Shown here piece by piece: positions 38,047-47,953 of a DNA stretch of 64,000 nt. The translations under genes and the position numbers were made by a program. Source of the stretch: Paenibacillus harenae. GTDB lineage: Bacteria; Bacillota; Bacilli; Paenibacillales; Paenibacillaceae. The DNA lies in NCBI RefSeq assembly GCF_030812415.1, contig NZ_JAUSST010000004.1:496001-560000 (forward strand), read 5' to 3'. Numbering within the stretch: the first letter of the stretch is position 1; each line of letters starts with the position of its first letter. The notes below the pieces were generated by a model. That model saw only the letters and a list, made by a program, of their open reading frames with translations. It searched no databases and had not been told where the DNA came from.

Positions 38047-39758
38047 GCAGAATGGACCGGCAAAGCTATGCGGCCATGTTCGGCCCGACGACGGGGGATG
38101 CGGTAAGACTGGCCGATACCGAGCTGTGGGCGGAGATCGAGAAGGATTACACCGTTTACGGCGACGAGTGCAAGTTCGGCGGAGGCAAAGTCATTCGCGA
38201 CGGCATGGGGCAGTCCAGCGGCGCATTAAGAGACGAGGGCGTCCTCGATACGCTCATTACGAACGCCGTCATTATTGATCATTGGGGAATCGTGAAGGCG
38301 GATATCGGCATTAAGGACGGGTTCATCGTCGGCGTCGGCAAAGCGGGCAATCCGGATATAATGGACGGCGTGACGCCGAATATGATCGTTGGCGCAAGCA
38401 CCGAGGTAATTGCCGGTGAAGGCAAGATTATTACGGCGGGCGGCATCGATTCGCATATTCACTTCATATGCCCGCAGCAGATCGAGACGGCATTGTCGTC
38501 CGGCGTGACGACGATGATCGGCGGCGGGACAGGACCGGCAACCGGAACGAATGCGACGACCGTTACGCCGGGCGCATGGCATATGAGCCGCATGCTGGAG
38601 GCAGCCGAGCAATTCGCGATGAACATCGGGTTCACGGGCAAAGGCAACGCCTCGTTCACCGCGCCGCTTATCGAGCAGATCGAAGCGGGCGCAATCGGTC
38701 TGAAGCTGCATGAGGACTGGGGAACGACGCCGGCGGCGATCGATGCCTGCTTGCAGACAGCCGATCAATACGATGTGCAAGTCGCGATTCATACCGATAC
38801 GCTTAACGAAGCGGGCTTCGTCGAAGATACGCTGGCGGCCATCGGCGGCAGAACGATACATACGTACCATACGGAGGGAGCGGGCGGGGGGCATGCGCCG
38901 GATATAATCGTCGCTGCAGGCGAGCTCAACGTATTGCCGTCTTCCACGAATCCGACTCGGCCGTTCACGATCAATACGATAGAAGAGCATCTCGATATGT
39001 TGATGGTCTGCCATCATCTGGACAGCAGCATTCCGGAGGATGTCGCTTTTGCCGATTCGCGGATTAGGCCGGAGACGATTGCCGCGGAAGATATTTTGCA
39101 TGATATGGGCGTATTCAGCATGATCAGCTCCGATTCGCAGGCGATGGGCCGTGTGGGCGAGGTCGTTATCCGGACGTGGCAGACAGCCGATAAAATGAAG
39201 CAGCAGCGCGGACCGCTTGCCCCGGATTCCGAGAGCAGCGACAACTTCCGTATCAAGCGGTACATCGCGAAGTATACGATCAATCCGGCCATTACGCATG
39301 GCATCTCGCATATTGTCGGTTCGATCGAGCCGGGCAAGTTCGCCGATCTCGCTATCTGGCAGCCGATGTTCTTCGGTGTCAAGCCCGACTTGGTTCTGAA
39401 GGGCGGCATGATCGCTTACGCGCAGATGGGCGATCCTAACGCTTCGATCCCGACGCCGCAGCCGGTATTCGGCAGGCCGATGTTCGGCAGCTTCGGCAAG
39501 GCCGTGCAGAGCAGCTCGATTACGTTCGTGTCGCAAGCGGCGTATGATCGCGGCATCGCCGAGAAGTTAGGTCTACAGAAGCGGATCGAGCCGGTGAAAG
39601 GCTGCCGTACGGTAACGAAGAAAGACATGATTCACAATGACGCTACGCCTGCGCTTAAGGTCGATCCGGAGACGTACCATGTGACGGTCGACGGGGAGCA
39701 TGCGACCTGCGAACCGGCCGAAGTGCTGCCGATGGCGCAGCGTTACTTCTTGTTCTAA
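38043..39758 (+). CDS. ureC: Urease subunit alpha
   Basis: 571 aa, catalytic subunit. All nickel ligands are visible: His138 and His140 in [11 protein letters not shown], Lys221 in GLKLHEDWG (to be carbamylated), a His in AIHTDTLNE near 250, His in GGGHAPD near 276 and Asp near 364 in SSDSQAMGR. The active-site flap MVCHHLD is intact with its Cys and His. Length is normal. Translation is coupled to ureB by ATGA overlap. Confidence 0.97.
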   Translation: MSRMDRQSYAAMFGPTTGDAVRLADTELWAEIEKDYTVYGDECKFGGGKVIRDGMGQSSGALRDEGVLDTLITNAVIIDHWGIVKADIGIKDGFIVGVGKAGNPDIMDGVTPNMIVGASTEVIAGEGKIITAGGIDSHIHFICPQQIETALSSGVTTMIGGGTGPATGTNATTVTPGAWHMSRMLEAAEQFAMNIGFTGKGNASFTAPLIEQIEAGAIGLKLHEDWGTTPAAIDACLQTADQYDVQVAIHTDTLNEAGFVEDTLAAIGGRTIHTYHTEGAGGGHAPDIIVAAGELNVLPSSTNPTRPFTINTIEEHLDMLMVCHHLDSSIPEDVAFADSRIRPETIAAEDILHDMGVFSMISSDSQAMGRVGEVVIRTWQTADKMKQQRGPLAPDSESSDNFRIKRYIAKYTINPAITHGISHIVGSIEPGKFADLAIWQPMFFGVKPDLVLKGGMIAYAQMGDPNASIPTPQPVFGRPMFGSFGKAVQSSSITFVSQAAYDRGIAEKLGLQKRIEPVKGCRTVTKKDMIHNDATPALKVDPETYHVTVDGEHATCEPAEVLPMAQRYFLF

Positions 39759-39779
39759 TCGAGAAGGGATGGGAGCCAC

Positions 39780-40472
39780 TTGAACGACAATGTACGTTGG
39801 CTGGCCATGCAGCAATTGCTTGATTCGGCGCTGCCGATCGGCGCATTCTCGCACTCCTTCGGTCTGGAGACGCTCGTGCAGGACGGCAGGCTGACGACAT
39901 CCTCTGGGCTGTTCGACTATGCGAAGACAATGCTGCTCCAAAGCTGGGCGACATCCGACGCGATGATTATCAAAGCGGTATACCGAGACGGATCAACCGG
40001 CAATTGGGAGTCGTTATGGGCAATCGAGCGGCTTGTGCATGTTCAGCGAGTCTCGTCGGAGACGCGCGGCGGCGTGGAGAAAATGGGGCGACGGCTGCTG
40101 CAGCTTGCCGGCGCGATACATCCCCAGCTCGATTGGAGTCCGCTGCAAGCTGCGCTTAAGGAAGGCGGCTGCTTCGCAACGCATCCGCTTGTACACGGAT
40201 ATGCATGCTGGCAGCTTGGTGTATCCCTGGAGCGTGCGATTCAAGGCTACTTCTACACCTGCATCGTCACATGCGTCAATAGCGCTCTTCGGCTTATGTC
40301 GATGGGGCAGACGGAGGGACAATCGCTCATCGCGAGACTGATCCCGCTAACGGAGGACGCGCTCGCCATCGCCGATCGGTTGCAGCCCGAAGAGGCCTAC
40401 TCGAATATGCCGATGGCTGAGCTTGCCATGATGCGGCATGAACGTCTGTACTCGCGATTATTTATGTCTTAA
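39780..40472 (+). CDS. ureF: Urease accessory protein UreF
   Basis: 230 aa, helical. LLDSALPIGAFSHSFGLETL near the N-terminus and HPLVHGYACWQLGVSLERAI in the middle are the family marks. UreF works with UreD and UreG to insert nickel into the apo-urease. TTG is the start, with GGGAG just upstream. In most urease operons ureE lies between ureC and ureF; here only 21 bp separate them and ureE is missing. Confidence 0.93.
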   Translation: MNDNVRWLAMQQLLDSALPIGAFSHSFGLETLVQDGRLTTSSGLFDYAKTMLLQSWATSDAMIIKAVYRDGSTGNWESLWAIERLVHVQRVSSETRGGVEKMGRRLLQLAGAIHPQLDWSPLQAALKEGGCFATHPLVHGYACWQLGVSLERAIQGYFYTCIVTCVNSALRLMSMGQTEGQSLIARLIPLTEDALAIADRLQPEEAYSNMPMAELAMMRHERLYSRLFMS

Positions 40473-40517
40473 AGGAGTATAAAAGTAGAATGGTCAGGCG
40501 TAACCGCTGCATTAGCG

Positions 40518-40706
40518 TCTATGTTGGATAATTGCATTAACTTTTGCCGATTTTAGGGGCATTCTGAGCCTATGATTGATTTTTGCACTAACTTTTCTTC
40601 GTAAAACTTTATTCCAACCTATCAAGAGCCAAGTTAATGCGAAAAACCAGTATAGCGGCAAGTCGGGCTTCCTAAGTGTGCTCTATCCTGCAGAAATCCA
40701 ACATAG
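40518..40706. repeat. 51-bp repeat family, locus C (two forward and two inverted units)
   Basis: Forward units start at 40518 (TCTATGTTGGATAATTGCAT) and 40569, 51 bp apart. Inverted units end at 40655 (TTAATGCGAAAAACCAGTATAG region) and 40706 (TGCAGAAATCCAACATAG), again 51 bp apart. The whole forms an imperfect dyad of about 190 bp within the 322-bp gap between ureF and ureG. It could fold into a long hairpin in the urease mRNA. Confidence 0.75.
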
Positions 40707-40794
40707 CAGCCCTGACAGCAAACCATCGACCATTGACCAGCAAACCACCGGCTATATATCAATAAACGATCAAAAAGAAAACGGAGGAATGACA

Positions 40795-41523
40795 ATGTGC
40801 CAAGGACAAGGACATACGCATCAAGAATGGGAAAGCCCGGTTATTGACGCTTCAAGACCGATTCGGATCGGCATTGGCGGACCGGTAGGCTCAGGGAAGA
40901 CGGCACTGGTGGAACGACTGACAAGAGAGCTTCATGAAAAATATAGCTTGGCCGTTATTACGAACGATATTTATACGAAGGAGGATGCGCGGATTCTGTT
41001 CGATACGGGCGTCCTCCCGGAAGATCGGATTATTGGCGTAGAGACGGGCGGCTGCCCGCATACGGCTATTCGCGAGGACGCTTCGATGAACTTCGAGGCC
41101 ATCGAGGAGCTGGAGCGCCGCTTCCAGCCGCTTGAGCTTATCTTCATCGAGAGCGGCGGCGACAATCTGGCGGCAGCTTTCAGCCCGGAGCTCGTCGACC
41201 GCTTCATCTACATTATCGACGTGGCGCAAGGCGAGAAAATTCCGCGCAAAGGGGGCCCCGGCATTATGCGCTCCGACCTGCTCGTCATTAACAAGATCGA
41301 CTTGGCGCCTTATGTCGGCGCAAGCCTTGAAGTGATGGAAGCCGATTCGCTGCGGATGAGGGGCAATCGCCCGTTCGTATTTTCCAATATGCACGGCGGC
41401 GACGGCGTAGATAAAATCGTTAGTTGGCTGGAGCATGAGATCGCACACGCGCGCGGCCGCGCTCATACGCATACGATTCAACTGGACAGCACACCTTCAA
41501 GCCATCGTCACTCCGCTTCCTAA
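40795..41523 (+). CDS. ureG: Urease accessory GTPase UreG with histidine-rich ends
   Basis: 242 aa, about 35 longer than usual. The P-loop is GGPVGSGKT (residues 28-36), the nickel-binding Cys-Pro-His is at 87-89 in [12 protein letters not shown], and [13 protein letters not shown] is the base-recognition motif. The extra length is at both ends: [12 protein letters not shown] at the N-terminus and a C-terminal tail with RGRAHTHT and SSHRHS. These histidines may store or hand over nickel. CGGAGGA fits ATG 40795. The stop overlaps ureD (TAATG). Confidence 0.95.
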   Translation: MCQGQGHTHQEWESPVIDASRPIRIGIGGPVGSGKTALVERLTRELHEKYSLAVITNDIYTKEDARILFDTGVLPEDRIIGVETGGCPHTAIREDASMNFEAIEELERRFQPLELIFIESGGDNLAAAFSPELVDRFIYIIDVAQGEKIPRKGGPGIMRSDLLVINKIDLAPYVGASLEVMEADSLRMRGNRPFVFSNMHGGDGVDKIVSWLEHEIAHARGRAHTHTIQLDSTPSSHRHSAS

Positions 41524-42434
41524 TGGAGCCGGAACGTCATGCGGCTGACGAGTCAAGCATAGGGCTGCTCGGCATATCCGGGAACGGACAGCCGGTAAGG
41601 GTGTCGGAACTTCGCGCCTCATTCGCTGTAGCCGGAGAACAGACGTATGTGGCAGGCAAATATCATACGGCCCCGATCAAGATCGCTAAGGCGTTTCCGG
41701 TCGACGGGCAGCTTGCAGTCATCGTGATGGATGTATCGCCCGGTCTGCTTAGCGGAGATCGTTACGAGTTGGATTGGACTTGCGAAGCTGACGCGCATGT
41801 GATGCTGACCAATCAGTCATACATGAAAGTCCATCCGAGCATGCCCGGCTGCGGTTCCTCGATGCGCCAGACTTTCGAGCTTGCCGAGAACGCCGTTGTC
41901 GAGAATATGCCCGAGCCAATTATGCTGTTCAAAAATGCGTCGTTCGCGAATGAGACAATCGTGCGGCTTCGTCCCGGCGCCATATGGATGCAAGCGGATG
42001 TCCTCTGTCCAGGACGGACGCTGCGGGGCGAGCGCTTCGATTATATGGGGTACCGCAATTCGTTGTCGGTCTATTACGGGGAGGAACTCCTATTCGCGCA
42101 GCGTCAGCGCATAGAGCCGCGGCTGCAACGGCTCGAGGATGCAGGCTGCATGGGGGAAATGACGCATCTGGCAACGTTTTATTTGTTCTCGGACCGCGTC
42201 ACTTCAGCTCATCTGGAGCTCCTGCGGCATACGCTTGATGAATTCAGCGTTGGCGAGTTATCCGTCGGTCACACGGTAATCGCAGGAGTATCGCGAACGC
42301 ATCGGCACGGGATTGCCGTTACCGCCGCGTCTACGGCAGCTTGGCCGTTGCAGCGGCTCATGCGCGAAGTGTGGCATGCTTGCAGAGACGGGTTGCTCGG
42401 GAAGTCGCCGTTACGGTTCATGCAAGCAGAGTAA
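41523..42434 (+). CDS. ureD: Urease accessory protein UreD (UreH)
   Basis: 303 aa. Family marks are the AKAFPVDGQLAVIVMDVSPG-like opening strand, LLSGDRYELDWTC, ANVTNQSYMKVH-like LTNQSYMKVHPS, and GERFDYMGYRNSL. UreD forms the scaffold on which UreF and UreG assemble on apo-urease. Last gene of the operon; an intrinsic terminator follows 27 bp later. Confidence 0.93.
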   Translation: MEPERHAADESSIGLLGISGNGQPVRVSELRASFAVAGEQTYVAGKYHTAPIKIAKAFPVDGQLAVIVMDVSPGLLSGDRYELDWTCEADAHVMLTNQSYMKVHPSMPGCGSSMRQTFELAENAVVENMPEPIMLFKNASFANETIVRLRPGAIWMQADVLCPGRTLRGERFDYMGYRNSLSVYYGEELLFAQRQRIEPRLQRLEDAGCMGEMTHLATFYLFSDRVTSAHLELLRHTLDEFSVGELSVGHTVIAGVSRTHRHGIAVTAASTAAWPLQRLMREVWHACRDGLLGKSPLRFMQAE

Positions 42435-42461
42435 TATACGAACGGATTATGCAGCGTGAGG

Positions 42462-42502
42462 AATGCCGTCCTCTAAGGAAAACTTAAGGACGGCATTTTT
42501 TT
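42462..42502 (+). terminator. Terminator of the urease operon
   Basis: AATGCCGTCCT (42462-42472) pairs perfectly with AGGACGGCATT (42487-42497), followed by T residues. Confidence 0.9.
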
Positions 42503-42601
42503 GATCGCGTCGCAAGTATCCAAGATTGACGCCGCCTGCCATCTAAACTTATACTTCTTTAAAAAGTAAGCCATTTACGACAATTAGAGGAGATGGCGGG
42601 T

Positions 42602-43057
42602 TTGGGCGAAAATAATAACGGCAAATTGGAATTGATGAAACAGCTCGACGAGTCGTTCCGTCAAGTTCGGAGACAAATCAATTCGGAGTGGAACAGCTAT
42701 AACGTACATGGACTAGGCATTACGCATGGCAGAATGCTCGTTATTTTGGGGCAATGCGGATCGCTTAAGGCATCTGCGCTCGCCGAGCAACTGATGATTA
42801 CGAGCGGGGGCGTTACCGGAATAGCCGATCGGCTTATCGAGTTAGGCTACATCGAGCGCAGGCGGGGCGAGCAAGATCGGCGCGTCGTTATGCTTCATCT
42901 GACGGAAGAGGGCAAGAAGATGGTGGAGCTCATCGAGAAGGTGCGCAATAAAATGATGATTCGACTATTCGACGGCATGACCGTGGAAGAGATGCAGCAA
43001 AGCTTGAATCTGTTCCATATGATGAGCAAGAACTTGGAGAAGACGAGGCAGGAGTAA
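42602..43057 (+). CDS. MarR family transcriptional regulator
   Basis: 151 aa. The winged helix-turn-helix is clear: LKASALAEQLMITSGGVTGIADRL recognition region, then IERRRGEQDRRVVMLHLTEEGKK as wing. N- and C-terminal helices would dimerise. Gene lies between the urease terminator and the BMP transporter operon, reading toward the latter, and may regulate it. AGAGGAG fits TTG 42602; an ATG at 42593 directly abuts that site. Confidence 0.88.
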   Translation: MGENNNGKLELMKQLDESFRQVRRQINSEWNSYNVHGLGITHGRMLVILGQCGSLKASALAEQLMITSGGVTGIADRLIELGYIERRRGEQDRRVVMLHLTEEGKKMVELIEKVRNKMMIRLFDGMTVEEMQQSLNLFHMMSKNLEKTRQE

Positions 43058-43186
43058 TGGGTAGTGCTGTAGGCTTGCTGCATGAAGTTCTTTATACCGG
43101 CGAAAGCGTATGATTTTGTTACAAATCGATGTATTATTCGACTTTTATCACCCATTAGTCCCGATAATGATGTAGAATAGAAATGA

Positions 43187-43235
43187 AATTTGTCGAATCA
43201 TTAGGATTGACAAATTCCGATAATACAACTAGGAT
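43187..43235 (+). promoter_or_regulatory. Promoter and inverted repeat of the BMP transporter operon
   Basis: TTGACA (43207-43212), 17 bp, TAGGAT (43230-43235). A perfect inverted repeat AATTTGTC (43187-43194) / GACAAATT (43209-43216) overlaps the -35 box, a likely repressor site; the MarR protein just upstream is the obvious candidate. Confidence 0.55.
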
Positions 43236-43274
43236 TAAAAGGAATTAGACATCAATTACTTAGGGGAGATTAGG

Positions 43275-44333
43275 ATGAAGAAAACTATCGTACTGGCTCT
43301 GGCATTGATTCTGATGGTAGGCCTTGTCGCGGCTTGCGGTGCTGACAAAAACAATAATGCAGGCAACACGCCCAATAATGGCACGGCTTCGGGCAACGAG
43401 GCTGGCGACGACAAGGAAGTTAAAAAAATCGCGCTTGTATTGCCTGAGAAAATCGGCGTTAACAAGTTTTTCGTGTTGATGGATGAAGGCTTCAAAAAAG
43501 CGGGCGAGGAATTCGGCGCGGAAGTGAAAACGATCGAGTCGACCGACCCTGCCGGATTCGAACAAAACCTTCGCGCAACAGTAGCGGAAGATTATGATTT
43601 GATCATCACGGCTACGTTCCAAGCGGAAGACGCTTTGAAAAAAGTAGCTGCCGAAAATCCGGACAAGCCTTTCGCGATTATCGATACGGTCGTAGATCTT
43701 CCGAACGTTCGCAGCGTTAACTTCCGCGAGCACGAGGCGGCTTACTTGATGGGCGCGCTGGCGGGTCTTTCCACGAAAACAAACACGGTAGGCGCGATTG
43801 TAGCGATGGATGCCCCATTGCTTAGCAAATACACTTCGGGCTTCGAGCAAGGTCTTAAGAGCACGAACCCTGAAGCGCAGTTCCTTGTGAACTACGTTGG
43901 CAACTTCGCTGACCCAGCGAAAGCGAAAGAGCTTGCTTTGCTGCAATTCGACAAAGGCGCTGACTACATCGCAGGTATGGCTGCTGTAGGCGACAACGGC
44001 GTCTTCGAAGCGGCGAAGGAAAAAGGCTTCTTCACTTCCGGCCAAGATACAGACCGTACGGACGAAGATCCTGGGCATGTCGTTCTGTCCCAACTGAAAG
44101 GAACGGACGCGGTTGCTTACGAGACGGTTAAAGCATTCGTAGAAGGCAACTTCAGCTATGGCGCTGCCGATTACGGCTTGAAAGAAGGCGGCGTAGGTCT
44201 CACTTACGTGACGAAAGAAACGGCAACTCCGCTTAACAGCTTCATCAGCCAAGAAAATGTCGACAAAGTGAAAGCAATCGCTGAAGACATCATCTCCGGC
44301 AAACTCGTAGTGGAGAACCCGCTTGCGAAATAA
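43275..44333 (+). CDS. BMP family substrate-binding lipoprotein
   Basis: 352 aa. Lipoprotein signal peptide with lipobox LVAAC (Cys21), then an Asn/Gly-rich tether and a PnrA/BMP periplasmic-binding fold (KIALVLPEKIGVNKFFVLMDEGFKKA-type strand, DLIITATFQ, VRSVNFREHEAAYLMGALAG). BMP proteins bind nucleosides. It sits ahead of a nucleoside-type ABC transporter with a hairpin in between, which would give more binding protein than transporter. AGGGGAG-type site precedes the ATG. Confidence 0.92.
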   Translation: MKKTIVLALALILMVGLVAACGADKNNNAGNTPNNGTASGNEAGDDKEVKKIALVLPEKIGVNKFFVLMDEGFKKAGEEFGAEVKTIESTDPAGFEQNLRATVAEDYDLIITATFQAEDALKKVAAENPDKPFAIIDTVVDLPNVRSVNFREHEAAYLMGALAGLSTKTNTVGAIVAMDAPLLSKYTSGFEQGLKSTNPEAQFLVNYVGNFADPAKAKELALLQFDKGADYIAGMAAVGDNGVFEAAKEKGFFTSGQDTDRTDEDPGHVVLSQLKGTDAVAYETVKAFVEGNFSYGAADYGLKEGGVGLTYVTKETATPLNSFISQENVDKVKAIAEDIISGKLVVENPLAK

Positions 44334-44381
44334 TGCGAATTCTGGCTGCCGACCCGCAGCCGACTAGTTATCTCCTTCAAT

Positions 44382-44418
44382 AGAACCTACCTCTGCTTTA
44401 AGTAGAGGCGGTTCTTTT
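44382..44418 (+). terminator. Intra-operon hairpin between BMP and ABC genes
   Basis: AGAACC plus CCTCT pairs with AGAGG plus GGTTCT (44410-44415), then TTTTGTTG. Probably a partial terminator or mRNA-stabilising hairpin that lowers expression of the distal genes. Confidence 0.65.
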
Positions 44419-44453
44419 GTTGTGATTAGAGAGGAAAGGAGCTGAACGCCTTA

Positions 44454-45968
44454 ATGCTGCTGCAAATGGACAATATTACAAAATCGTATGGAAGCGTCGC
44501 GGCCAATAGCGGCGTAAGCTTCAACCTCCAGAAGGGCGAGATCCATGCTTTGATCGGCGAGAACGGTGCCGGCAAAACGACGCTGATGCGTATTTTGTAC
44601 GGGATGGAGAGCCCGACGAGCGGTGAAATCAGACTGAACGGACAAGCGGTCTCGTTCGACAGCCCCGCGGCCGCAATCGCGAATAAGATTGGCATGGTTC
44701 ATCAGCATTTCATGCTGTTCCCTTCATTCACTATAGCGGAGAACATCGTAATCGGACGAGAGCCGTCCAAGACCGTCGGCTTCGACCGCAAGAAGGCGAT
44801 TGCCGATGTCGATGCGTTAAGCAAGCGGTACGGCATGCCTGTTGATCCTGCGCAGAAGGTGGAGGAGTGCTCCTTAGGCGTTCAGCAGCGCGTCGAAATA
44901 TTGAAGGTGCTGCATCAAGGCGCGGAAATCATTATTTTGGACGAGCCGACCGGCGTACTTACTCCGCTTGAGGTGAAGGAGCTGCTCATTGCCATTAAGG
45001 AGCTGGCTCGGCAAGGCAAGAGCTTCATTATTATTAGCCATAAGCTGCAAGAGATTATCGAAGTAGCCGACCGCATTACCGTTCTCCGCGACGGTAAGGT
45101 TACGGGCTCGATGAACGCGGCGGATACGAACGAGGACGAGCTGTCGCGGTTGATGGTCGGCCGCGAATTGGTCCAGTTGACGCGCAAGACGGCTGCTCCC
45201 GGCAAGCCGGTTTTGGAGGTAGCGGACATTTCGATTCGCGGTAACCGGACAAAGCCGACGCTTGACGGGATCAGCTTGCACGTGAAGGAAGGCGAGATTG
45301 TCGGCATTGCCGGTATATCCGGCAATGGGCAATCGGAGCTTATCGGAGCAATCGCGGGACTTGCGAAGATTGACAGCGGCTCGATCAAGCTGCTGGGACA
45401 AGAGACGGCGGGGGCGTCGGTGCGTACGATCCGTGAGCGAGGTCTCGCCCATATTCCGGAAGACCGTTACCAATGGGGCGTCGCGAAGGATGCGACCGTA
45501 ACCGAGAACGGCCTGATGGGGCATGCGAACAAGCAGCAGAAGTACGGTTTGCTGCGCGGCGCATCGATACGCGAGATGGTCGCCGAGTGGGTGAAGCGAT
45601 TCGGCATTAAGACGGGATCGTTATCGACGAAAGCGCAATATTTATCCGGCGGCAATCTGCAGAAGCTGATCGTCGCGAGAGAGCTGGCGCAGCTTACGCC
45701 GTTCTTAATCGCAGCAGAACCGACTAGAGGCGTAGATGTCGGCGCGATGGAGATCATTCATGGCGAGTTATTGAAGAAACGCGACGAGGGCGGCGCCATC
45801 CTGCTCGTCTCCTCGGAGCTGACTGAAATATTGAAGCTTTCCGATCGGATCCTCGTTATGTACGAAGGGCGCATCGTAGGAGAGCTTGCATCGCAATCGG
45901 CTACTGAGGAGCAGATCAGTATATTAATGGCGGGAGGGAAACGGCATGGAAAAGCTGAAACAACTTAG
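44454..45968 (+). CDS. Nucleoside-type ABC transporter ATP-binding protein (two ABC domains)
   Basis: 504 aa with two nucleotide-binding domains. The first has Walker A GENGAGKTT (35-43), signature ECSLGVQQRVEIL and Walker B IIILDEPTGVLTP. The second has a degenerate Walker A, GISGNGQSEL near 283, and signature LSGGNLQKLIVAREL. This arrangement is that of sugar/nucleoside importers such as NupO/YufO or RbsA; the BMP-type binding protein points to nucleosides. The end overlaps the permease gene by 23 bp. Confidence 0.93.
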   Translation: MLLQMDNITKSYGSVAANSGVSFNLQKGEIHALIGENGAGKTTLMRILYGMESPTSGEIRLNGQAVSFDSPAAAIANKIGMVHQHFMLFPSFTIAENIVIGREPSKTVGFDRKKAIADVDALSKRYGMPVDPAQKVEECSLGVQQRVEILKVLHQGAEIIILDEPTGVLTPLEVKELLIAIKELARQGKSFIIISHKLQEIIEVADRITVLRDGKVTGSMNAADTNEDELSRLMVGRELVQLTRKTAAPGKPVLEVADISIRGNRTKPTLDGISLHVKEGEIVGIAGISGNGQSELIGAIAGLAKIDSGSIKLLGQETAGASVRTIRERGLAHIPEDRYQWGVAKDATVTENGLMGHANKQQKYGLLRGASIREMVAEWVKRFGIKTGSLSTKAQYLSGGNLQKLIVARELAQLTPFLIAAEPTRGVDVGAMEIIHGELLKKRDEGGAILLVSSELTEILKLSDRILVMYEGRIVGELASQSATEEQISILMAGGKRHGKAETT

Positions 45969-47010
45969 TAGCTCGCTCATCCAGCCGCTCCTTGCGATAA
46001 TCGTCGGCTTGGCCGCCGGCGCGATTGCGATTGCCGTCGTCGGCGGCAACGTGCTGGAGACGTATGGAGAGATGTGGAATGGGGCTTTCGGCAGCTTCTT
46101 CTTCGTGACGAATACGCTATCGAGGGCAACGCCGATCATACTCATCGGTCTTGGCGTAGCGCTCGCTTTCCGGGCTGGATTTTTCAATATGGGCTCGGAG
46201 GGTCAGATGGTGCTAGGTGCGCTGAGCGCCGCGCTTACCGCCATTTATTTGCCCGGTCCGGGCTGGCTGAAGCTGATTGCCGCTCTTATGGCAGGCATTA
46301 TTTCCGGGGGAATATGGTCTGCGTTCGCAGGCTGGCTGGACGCCAGGTTCCGGATGAATTTGCTTATTACGACACTGCTGCTTAACTATATTGCGACCTT
46401 ATTCGCCGGTTATATCGTATCTTATCCATTGAAAGACAAGACGGGATCTGCGGCTATGGCGCAGACTGTCATGATCGACAATAGCGCTTGGCTGCCGAAG
46501 CTGTTCAGCGGCATGAGCCTTCATGCCGGTTTCCTGATCGCCTTCGCCGGAGCGCTGCTCTTGTTTTTCTTCATGAAGTATACGGTGAAGGGCTACGAGA
46601 TCCGCATGCTTGGCGGCAATCCGTTGTTCGCAGGCTACGGCGGCGTCCAGCGGGGCAGGATGATGATGTTGAGCATGTTCGTGAGCGGCGGCTTCGCGGG
46701 ACTTGCCGGCTCTATCGAGGTGCTGGGCACGCAGTACCGGTATATCGACGGTGCATTGACGACGCCGGGCTATGCATGGTCGGGGATTATGGCGACGCTG
46801 CTCGCGGGCTCCAATCCGCTGGGAACGGCAGTGGCCGCGATCCTGTTGGCCGGACTTCAGACGGGCGGCATGGGCATGGAGCGGAATACCGAAGTGCCCC
46901 TGGAGGTATCGAGCATCATTCAAGCGGTGTTGATCTTGTTCGTTTCGGCGAAGATTACGTATTCCTTCATAAAACGCAAGAAAGCGAGGGGTGACAATGG
47001 AACTGTTTGA
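45946..47010 (+). CDS. ABC transporter permease (NupP-like)
   Basis: 354 aa, BPD_transp_2 family, about nine or ten membrane helices. FRAGFFNMGSEGQMVLGALSA is the family signature, and YRYIDGALTTPGYAWSGIMA with LLAGSNPLGT lies in the C-terminal half. It forms the import pore with the next permease. GGGAGGG precedes the ATG, inside the end of the ATPase gene, so the two are translationally coupled. Confidence 0.92.
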   Translation: MEKLKQLSSSLIQPLLAIIVGLAAGAIAIAVVGGNVLETYGEMWNGAFGSFFFVTNTLSRATPIILIGLGVALAFRAGFFNMGSEGQMVLGALSAALTAIYLPGPGWLKLIAALMAGIISGGIWSAFAGWLDARFRMNLLITTLLLNYIATLFAGYIVSYPLKDKTGSAAMAQTVMIDNSAWLPKLFSGMSLHAGFLIAFAGALLLFFFMKYTVKGYEIRMLGGNPLFAGYGGVQRGRMMMLSMFVSGGFAGLAGSIEVLGTQYRYIDGALTTPGYAWSGIMATLLAGSNPLGTAVAAILLAGLQTGGMGMERNTEVPLEVSSIIQAVLILFVSAKITYSFIKRKKARGDNGTV

Positions 47011-47917
47011 TGTCTCGCTCTTTGCTTCCATGCTCCGGCTGGTGACGCCGATTCTGCTCGCGGCGCTCGGCGGCGCAATCTGCGCCCGTGTCGGTCTGTT
47101 CAATGTCGGCCTCGAGGGACTAATGCTGACCGGAGCATTCTCGGCAATCGTCGGCAACTACTATACGGGCAATGTGTGGCTTGCCGTCATCTTCGCGGTG
47201 CTGTGCACGGTCATCTTCTCGATGCTGTTCGCGTATATGAGCATCCATCTGAAAGCGAATGTCATCGTTGTCGGCATATCGCTTAACTTCCTGGCAGCGG
47301 GATTAACGACGTTTATGCTGCGTGTTATATTCGATGTGAAGGGCGCTTATTATAACAAGGACATGGTTGGCTTGCCCAAGTGGGATATCCCGCTGCTGCG
47401 CGATATTCCATGGCTCGGCGATGTGCTCTCCGGCCATACGCCGCTCGTTTACTTAGCGATCGTCCTGGCCATTGGGCTGCAGCTGTTCTTCTTCAAGACG
47501 GTTACCGGCTTCCGTTTGCTGGCGTCCGGGGAGAACCCGACCGCGGCGAGAAGCCTTGGCATCAAGGTCACGCGCATTCAATACGGAGCGGTGCTGCTGT
47601 GCGGAGTGCTCTGCGGACTTGCCGGCGCTCAGTTGTCGCTCGGCAACGTGACGATGTTCACGGAAGGCATGACGGCTGGCAGGGGCTTCATCGCCCTCGT
47701 TGCGACGATGCTCGGACAGTCCAATCCGCTTGGCGTTGCGGCGTCCAGCTTGCTGTTCGGTCTTATGGACGCGCTAAGCCTAAGATTGCAGGGCTTCTCG
47801 CTGCCGACCCATTTTACAATGATGCTGCCTTATGTGGTGACGATCGTGGCTATGCTTATATTCAAAAACAAAAGCTATATGCAGGAAGCGCGCAAGGCGA
47901 ACGAAAGCTCGCGATAA
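46997..47917 (+). CDS. ABC transporter permease (NupQ-like)
   Basis: 306 aa, second BPD_transp_2 permease. ARVGLFNVGLEGLMLTGAFSA near the start and GRGFIALVATMLGQSNPLG in the C-terminal half match the first permease and show their common origin. Eight to nine helices. ATG 46997 follows GAGGGG; a GTG at 46991 abuts the site. It overlaps the previous gene by 14 bp. Confidence 0.92.
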   Translation: MELFDVSLFASMLRLVTPILLAALGGAICARVGLFNVGLEGLMLTGAFSAIVGNYYTGNVWLAVIFAVLCTVIFSMLFAYMSIHLKANVIVVGISLNFLAAGLTTFMLRVIFDVKGAYYNKDMVGLPKWDIPLLRDIPWLGDVLSGHTPLVYLAIVLAIGLQLFFFKTVTGFRLLASGENPTAARSLGIKVTRIQYGAVLLCGVLCGLAGAQLSLGNVTMFTEGMTAGRGFIALVATMLGQSNPLGVAASSLLFGLMDALSLRLQGFSLPTHFTMMLPYVVTIVAMLIFKNKSYMQEARKANESSR

Positions 47918-47953
47918 GGCCGGCTTGCCTGCAAGACAGAGGAGGTACGGAGT

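Noticed and set aside
38226..39536. 436-codon frame antisense to ureC
   Set aside because: Shadow of ureC with Arg/His-rich composition and no start signals.
43058..43274. Purine riboswitch before the nucleoside transporter operon
   Set aside because: No guanine or adenine aptamer core was found; only a promoter and an inverted repeat are visible.
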